NCBI GenBank assembly: GCA_003648455.1
Contig: QMPG01000044.1
Coordinates: 1 to 13,942, forward strand
Direction of reading: 5' to 3'
Source: Bacteroidota bacterium
GTDB lineage: Bacteria > Bacteroidota > Bacteroidia > Bacteroidales > B39-G9
Length of the DNA stretch: 13,942 nucleotides
The position numbers and the translations under genes were made by a program. Below, piece after piece: positions 8,895 through 13,942 of this stretch; position 1 is the stretch's first letter; each line of letters starts with the position of its first letter. The notes under the pieces are model-generated. The model searched no databases and was not told the origin of the DNA. It saw only the letters and a program-made list of their open reading frames with translations.

Positions 8895-9872
8895 ATGTAT
8901 TCATATAAAACGCTTCAAGAACTTGTTAATAAAAAGATTGCACAGGAGGAACTGGCAAAGGAGCCCAAACAACTATATGAACCAATAAAATATATTTTGT
9001 CCTTAGGAGGCAAGCGAATTCGTCCTGTTTTTGTATTGATGGCTTGTAATTTATTTTCTGATGAAATTGAAAAAGCCATTGATTCAGCATTAGCTCTCGA
9101 AATTTTTCACAATTTTACTCTTTTGCATGATGATATAATGGACAATTCTTCCTTAAGAAGAAATAAGCCAACTGTTCATACAAAATGGAATTCAAATGTT
9201 GCCATTCTTTCGGGCGATGCCATGTTAATAATAGCTTATGAGTATATTACAAGAATAAAATCAAATAACTATTCGGAAATTATTAATGTTTTTAATAAAA
9301 CAGCTCTGCAAGTTTGTGACGGACAGCAATATGACATGAATTTTGAAACAAAAGAATTAGTGTCAGAATCTGATTATTTAAAAATGATAAAACTTAAGAC
9401 AGCAGTATTAATTGCAGCAAGTCTTAAAATTGGAGCATTAATTGGAGGAGCATTACCCGAAGATGCCGAATTGCTATATTCTTTTGGAATTAATATTGGT
9501 ATGGCTTTTCAAATTCAAGATGATTTTCTTGATGTATATGGCGATACAGAAGTATTTGGTAAAAAAACAGGAAATGATATTCTTACAAATAAAAAAACAT
9601 ATTTGTTAATTAAAGCTTTTGAATTGGCAAAAGGGTCTGATTATAAAGAGCTTTACAATAAAATTTTTGTCGACAATAAACCGTCTGAAGAAAAATTTGA
9701 TAAAGTAGTTGAGATATATAATAAACTCGAAATAAAAAAAGTGGCAGAAAATAAAATTGCAGAATATTTTGATAAAGCATTTAAACTTATTAATGAGCTT
9801 TCTGTAAGTTCAGAAAGAAAAAACGAATTAATGTCTTTAATACAAAACAAATTAATTAATCGAAATTATTAG
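8895..9872 (+). CDS. Trans-polyprenyl diphosphate synthase (FPP/GGPP synthase-like)
   Basis: This 325-residue soluble all-helical prenyltransferase condenses isopentenyl diphosphate with allylic diphosphates. All core motifs are present: GGKRIRP (38-44), the first Asp-rich motif DDIMD (79-83) followed by RR (88-89), a KT pair (168-169), the second Asp-rich motif DDFLD (209-213), and GKKTGNDI (222-229). The residue five before the first Asp motif is Phe74 (in FHNFTLLHDD). A bulky residue there usually limits products to C15-C20, while octaprenyl-type enzymes have a small residue. The two-residue insertion of bacterial type II FPP synthases is absent, so GGPP-like or FPP-like output is likely but not proven. 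Products would feed undecaprenyl phosphate, menaquinone or other isoprenoids. A 120-base gap separates it from the epimerase gene. Confidence 0.93.
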   Translation: MYSYKTLQELVNKKIAQEELAKEPKQLYEPIKYILSLGGKRIRPVFVLMACNLFSDEIEKAIDSALALEIFHNFTLLHDDIMDNSSLRRNKPTVHTKWNSNVAILSGDAMLIIAYEYITRIKSNNYSEIINVFNKTALQVCDGQQYDMNFETKELVSESDYLKMIKLKTAVLIAASLKIGALIGGALPEDAELLYSFGINIGMAFQIQDDFLDVYGDTEVFGKKTGNDILTNKKTYLLIKAFELAKGSDYKELYNKIFVDNKPSEEKFDKVVEIYNKLEIKKVAENKIAEYFDKAFKLINELSVSSERKNELMSLIQNKLINRNY

Positions 9873-9911
9873 TCACGATGCTTATTGGTTTAATAATTAG
9901 TAATTTGTGTG

Positions 9912-9974
9912 TTGTCTGCAATATTTTTTTTTTATAATTTGTTTGTTTTATTGTTAATTTAATTTTATAATTTG
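9912..9974 (+). promoter_or_regulatory. Candidate tandem promoters for atpDC
   Basis: A 13-nt direct repeat TTTTATAATTTGT occurs at 9930-9942 and again at 9963-9975, 33 bases apart. Each copy holds TATAATTTG, close to the Bacteroidetes -7 element. TTG at 9912-9914 lies 18 bases before the first core (9933-9941), and TTTG at 9942-9945 lies 20 bases before the second (9966-9974). The second core ends 30 bases before the atpD ATG. These would let atpDC be transcribed independently of the atpFHAG block. The region is extremely rich in T and A, so the assignment is tentative. Confidence 0.45.
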
Positions 9975-9992
9975 TATTTTAGTATTGAATAA

Positions 9993-11540
<1,548 letters not shown>

Positions 11541-11551
11541 TTTTATAAAAA

Positions 11552-11794
11552 ATGAATTTAGAGATAGTAACACCCGAGAAAAAAATATACGAGGGGGAAA
11601 TTAAATTAGTGCAAGTTCCCGGAAGTAAGGGCTCTTTTGAGGTTCTGTATAACCATGCACCAATAATTTCTACACTGGAGGCAGGAAGCATTAAGATAAT
11701 TGAAGAAAGCGACAAGAAGATATATTTTGATATTGAAGGCGGGGTGATTGAAGTTTTTAACAACAAAATTATTGTCTTGGCAGACGTAGTTTAG
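11552..11794 (+). CDS. atpC: F0F1 ATP synthase subunit epsilon, short form
   Basis: At 80 residues this is little more than half the E. coli epsilon (about 139). It begins MNLEIVTPEKKIYEGE and keeps the beta-sandwich core, with QVPGSKGSFEVLYNHAPI (about 26-43) and the strand ending IIVLADVV at the stop codon. The two C-terminal helices that can extend into F1 and inhibit ATP hydrolysis are absent, while the domain that binds gamma and the c-ring is complete. The stop lies exactly at the domain boundary, and the bases after it do not encode the missing helices in another frame that I can recognise, so this looks like a natural short form and not a frameshift. It directly follows atpD. Confidence 0.95.
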   Translation: MNLEIVTPEKKIYEGEIKLVQVPGSKGSFEVLYNHAPIISTLEAGSIKIIEESDKKIYFDIEGGVIEVFNNKIIVLADVV

Positions 11795-11824
11795 ATATAA
11801 TTGTGATTTTTTTTATTCTTTAAA

Positions 11825-11836
11825 AACATATATGTT
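11825..11836. repeat. 12-bp perfect palindrome abutting a start codon
   Basis: AACATATATGTT reads the same on both strands and ends immediately before the ATG of the secreted hydrolase-like gene. It could be a binding site or simply a product of A/T-rich composition; there is no further evidence. Confidence 0.4.
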
Positions 11837-12571
11837 ATGAAAATTTTTGTAAGTGCTTTTTTGTTTCTTGTTTTTTTTACTTCAATAACTAATGCTCAGG
11901 AAGAAGTCTCTTTCAAGGCTCCAGACGGAATAACTATCAGTGCTGATTTATATAAAGGACAGCCAAACGACACTTATGTTCTTCTTTTTCATCAGGCTGG
12001 CTATAGCAGAGGTGAATATAGAGAGACAGCTCCTAAAATTGTAAAAATTGGATTTAATTGTCTCGCTGTTGATTTGCGTTCGGGTGAAGAGGTTAATAAT
12101 GTTTTAAATAAAACAGCAAAACAAGCCAAAGCTATGGGAAAACCAACAACATATATTGATGCAGAGCAAGATATGATAGCTGCTATTGAGTATGCTTATA
12201 AGATTAATAAAAAACCGGTTGTTCTTGTCGGAAGTTCTTATTCTGCTTCTTTAAGTTTAAAGATTGCGAAAAACAACCCTAAAGTTAAGGCGGTAATTGC
12301 ATTTAGTCCCGGCGAATATTTCAGTTCAATTAATTTGAATATTCAAAAAGAAATTACAGGATTAAAAAAACCCGTTTATGCTACTTGTTCAAAAATTGAA
12401 TATCCTTTTATGTCAACGATTTTGAAAGGAGTTCCAGCCGAAAACAAATCAGTTTTTAAGCCGGGTGGAGATAAAAAAGGAATTCATGGCTCACGAATTT
12501 TATGGAAATCTTCAGATTGTAGTAGAGAGGTTTGGTTTGATTTGTTGAGATTTCTTTCAAAACAAAAATAA
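11837..12571 (+). CDS. Secreted alpha/beta-hydrolase-like protein
   Basis: A 244-residue protein with a clear signal peptide: Lys2, a hydrophobic core to about residue 17, and likely cleavage after TNA (Ala20) before QEE. The mature part has the alpha/beta-hydrolase fold pattern. VLLFHQAGYSRGEY (48-61) holds the oxyanion-side loop, and VLVGSSYSAS (129-138) is a nucleophile elbow of the form GxSxS with Ser134 as likely nucleophile. His217 in GIHGSR is the likely catalytic base. Glu188 (in CSKIEYP) or Glu160 could be the acid. It resembles dienelactone hydrolase-like esterases or peptidases, but the substrate is unknown. It is predicted to be periplasmic. It follows atpC by 42 bases without an obvious terminator, so readthrough from atpDC is possible. 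Confidence 0.85.
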   Translation: MKIFVSAFLFLVFFTSITNAQEEVSFKAPDGITISADLYKGQPNDTYVLLFHQAGYSRGEYRETAPKIVKIGFNCLAVDLRSGEEVNNVLNKTAKQAKAMGKPTTYIDAEQDMIAAIEYAYKINKKPVVLVGSSYSASLSLKIAKNNPKVKAVIAFSPGEYFSSINLNIQKEITGLKKPVYATCSKIEYPFMSTILKGVPAENKSVFKPGGDKKGIHGSRILWKSSDCSREVWFDLLRFLSKQK

Positions 12572-12587
12572 AATAGTTTAAATAAAA

Positions 12588-12613
12588 GGTTTTAATTATC
12601 TGTAATTTAAACC
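12588..12613 (+). promoter_or_regulatory. Hairpin in the leader of the GT9 gene
   Basis: GGTTTTAATTA (12588-12598) and TAATTTAAACC (12603-12613) pair at 10 of 11 positions around a TCTG loop. No T-run follows on the plus strand, so it is not a typical terminator. It ends 15 bases before the TTG start of the glycosyltransferase and could affect its translation, or act as a weak mRNA processing or stability element. Confidence 0.4.
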
Positions 12614-12628
12614 ATAAAAAATTAAAAG

Positions 12629-13609
12629 TTGGTTAAGTTCTTAATTATACGTTTTAGTTCAATAGGCGATATTGTTCTAACTACTCCCGTTATTCGTTGT
12701 TTAAAGCAGCAGGTTGAAGATGCGGAAGTGCATTTCCTTACAAAAAAGCAATTTTCAAGTATTGTTGATACAAATCCGTATATCGACAAGGTTCATATTT
12801 TAAAAAAAAGTTTCTATCTAACGGTTTCAGAGCTGAAAAACGAACAGTTTGATTATATTATTGACCTTCATAATAATGTAAGAACCAAAAGAGTAAAATT
12901 AAGTTTGCGTCGCCTATCCTTTACTGTCGATAAATTAAACATAAAAAAATGGCTTTGTGTTAATTTTAAAATTAATAAACTTCCTAAAATTCATATTGTT
13001 GATCGTTATCTTGAAACTGTAAAGTTGTTTGATGTTAAAAACGACAATAAAGGCTTAGATTTTTTTATTCCTGAAAAAGAAGAAGTTGAGATTAATGATT
13101 TAGACCAAAAGTTTAAATCAGGATATGTGGCTTTTGTTATTGCTGCGAATCATTTAACCAAGGCTTTGCCAAATGAAAAGGCAATATCAATATGTAAAAA
13201 AATTAAACATCCAATTGTTTTAATTGGTGGCAAAGATGATGTTAAAAGAGGCGAAATTATTTCAAAAGCTGTTGGTGAAAATGTGATAAATGCCTGTGGA
13301 AAATATAATTTGTATGGTTCGGCTTCAATTGTAAAACAGTCAAATGTTGTTATTAGCTACGACACGGGGTTAATGCACATAGCTTCAGCACTTAAGAAAA
13401 AAATTATTTCTATTTGGGGAAATACCGTTCCTGATTTTGGGATGTATCCCTATTTGCCAAACGAGCAATCAAAAATAATACAGGTTGAAGGTTTGAAGTG
13501 TCGTCCTTGTTCAAAAATTGGTTATGACAAATGTCCGAAGAAACATTTCAAATGTATGAATGATATTGATGAAGAAAGAATTGTTGACTTGGTTGAAAAA
13601 TTATTTTGA
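12629..13609 (+). CDS. Glycosyltransferase family 9 (ADP-heptose:LPS heptosyltransferase-like)
   Basis: This 326-residue enzyme probably transfers a heptose or related sugar to lipopolysaccharide core or another surface glycan at the cytoplasmic face of the inner membrane. The N-terminus VKFLIIRFSSIGDIVLTTPV is the GT9 signature, with Asp14 in the SIGD loop. The C-terminal half holds VLIGGKDD (197-204), the nucleotide-sugar side motif YDTGLMHIASAL (244-255), and a cysteine set C291-x2-C294-x7-C302-x6-C309 seen in many heptosyltransferases. The only start that keeps the signature is TTG at 12629. An in-frame TAA lies at 12623-12625, and the next in-frame alternative start would delete the conserved strand. 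The length is normal. It follows the hydrolase gene by 57 bases. Confidence 0.92.
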   Translation: MVKFLIIRFSSIGDIVLTTPVIRCLKQQVEDAEVHFLTKKQFSSIVDTNPYIDKVHILKKSFYLTVSELKNEQFDYIIDLHNNVRTKRVKLSLRRLSFTVDKLNIKKWLCVNFKINKLPKIHIVDRYLETVKLFDVKNDNKGLDFFIPEKEEVEINDLDQKFKSGYVAFVIAANHLTKALPNEKAISICKKIKHPIVLIGGKDDVKRGEIISKAVGENVINACGKYNLYGSASIVKQSNVVISYDTGLMHIASALKKKIISIWGNTVPDFGMYPYLPNEQSKIIQVEGLKCRPCSKIGYDKCPKKHFKCMNDIDEERIVDLVEKLF

Positions 13610-13623
13610 CTTTTAGAAGTTGT

Positions 13624-13645
13624 CATTCCAAACTTGTTTCGAATC
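13624..13645. repeat. CATTCC...GAATC inverted-repeat unit 1
   Basis: ATTCCAAAC (13625-13633) and GTTTCGAAT (13636-13644) pair at 8 of 9 positions around a 2-nt centre. The CATTCC...GAATC outline resembles the short intergenic repeats scattered through many bacterial genomes, including Bacteroidetes. A second, different unit lies about 110 bases downstream. Confidence 0.5.
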
Positions 13646-13735
13646 TGTTTTTAAATTTTTATGTTAACAGAAAAAAGACAGGCATCAGTGAGACCCTAGA
13701 TACCTCACAATGTGTCCATAAAGATGTCTGCTTGC

Positions 13736-13768
13736 CATTCCGAAGCGAGGTACGAGCGAGGAATCCCC
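13736..13768. repeat. CATTCC...GGAATCCCC repeat unit 2
   Basis: This unit has ends ATTCC (13737-13741) and GGAAT (13760-13764), with an internal direct repeat GCGAGG (13745-13750 and 13756-13761, with offset spacing). The inner part does not pair well beyond the 5-bp ends. It shares the CATTCC/GAATC outline with the first unit and is much richer in GC than the flanking genes. Confidence 0.45.
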
Positions 13769-13860
13769 TTCAATTACAAAAAGGCATTTTTTGCTAGTGT
13801 TTCATGTCGGAGGAACTGTGTTAACCCGAAAAATTCATAATTTTTCTACGCTTAAGAATT

Positions 13861-13917
13861 ACCAACAAATTTGGTGTTTTTAAAACCCCAAATTTGGGTA
13901 CTTCTAATGCGGGGTTT
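13861..13917. repeat. Nested palindrome cluster
   Basis: Two 15-nt units, ACCAACAAATTTGGT (13861-13875) and ACCCCAAATTTGGGT (13885-13899), each contain the palindrome CAAATTTG. Together they also form one long inverted repeat: 13866-13880 pairs with 13882-13896 at 14 of 15 positions around a single central T. In addition AAACCCC (13883-13889) can pair with GGGGTTT (13911-13917). The folds are mutually exclusive. There is no protein-coding content. It could be a terminator, an operator pair, or part of a mobile or intergenic repeat. Confidence 0.55.
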
Positions 13918-13923
13918 ACTTGC

Positions 13924-13933
13924 GTGAGCTCAC
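13924..13933. repeat. Perfect 10-bp palindrome GTGAGCTCAC
   Basis: GTGAGCTCAC is fully self-complementary. It is followed by CCAGCTG at the window edge, whose last six bases are again a palindrome, so a larger stem may continue outside the window. I cannot tell what it belongs to. Confidence 0.35.
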
Positions 13934-13942
13934 CGCCAGCTG

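Larger units (their letters stand above)
13610..13942. other. Non-coding, repeat-rich right end
   Basis: No credible gene is visible in these 333 bases. A 63-codon open frame over 13606-13797 starts on a TTG inside the GT9 end and crosses two inverted-repeat units, so I regard it as spurious. Base composition changes: about 13681-13770 and the last 40 bases are visibly richer in G and C than the genes to the left. The stretch holds two CATTCC...GAATC units, a nested palindrome cluster and a GTGAGCTCAC palindrome (13924-13933), and it continues past the window edge. Confidence 0.7.

Noticed and set aside
13606..13797. 63-residue open frame after the GT9 gene
   Set aside because: It starts on a TTG overlapping the GT9 stop, crosses two inverted-repeat units and a GC shift, and its translation looks like a repeat read-through, not a protein family.

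Overview
The window is AT-rich chromosomal DNA from a member of the Bacteroidetes (Bacteroidota). Three things support this. The F1 ATP synthase alpha and beta subunits carry insertions typical of that phylum. The genes lack Shine-Dalgarno sequences and are preceded instead by A/T-rich leaders. Several intergenic regions fit the phylum's TTG-N19-21-TAnnTTTG promoter pattern. I cannot assign a genus. A metagenome-derived or little-studied lineage is possible, but that is inference.

Positions 1-3465 hold the end of an ATP synthase operon in the order atpF (5' end missing), atpH, atpA, atpG. A strong hairpin follows and probably terminates transcription from both sides, because the next gene, a Na+/phosphate cotransporter-like protein with a PhoU-like tail (3533-5221), converges on it from the minus strand. 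A divergent promoter region follows. Next come three plus-strand genes: a 12-TM RND/MMPL-type exporter (5422-7800), an extended-SDR nucleotide-sugar epimerase/dehydratase (7830-8774) and a short-chain trans-prenyl diphosphate synthase (8895-9872). The remaining F1 genes, atpD and atpC (10005-11794), then appear with their own candidate tandem promoters. After them lie a secreted alpha/beta-hydrolase-like protein (11837-12571) and a GT9 heptosyltransferase-like glycosyltransferase (12629-13609). The last 330 bases are non-coding, visibly richer in GC in part, and full of short inverted repeats.

Together the genes serve the cell envelope and membrane energetics: ATP synthesis, phosphate or ion transport, lipid or drug export, isoprenoid precursor supply and surface glycan synthesis. 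All gene families here are familiar, and I see no phage, transposase, CRISPR, toxin-antitoxin or defence genes, so I do not claim a new system. The most notable points are the splitting of the F1 genes by about 6.5 kb of unrelated genes, an epsilon subunit without its regulatory C-terminal domain, an exporter with the acidic TM pair in only one half, and nested palindromes at the right end.
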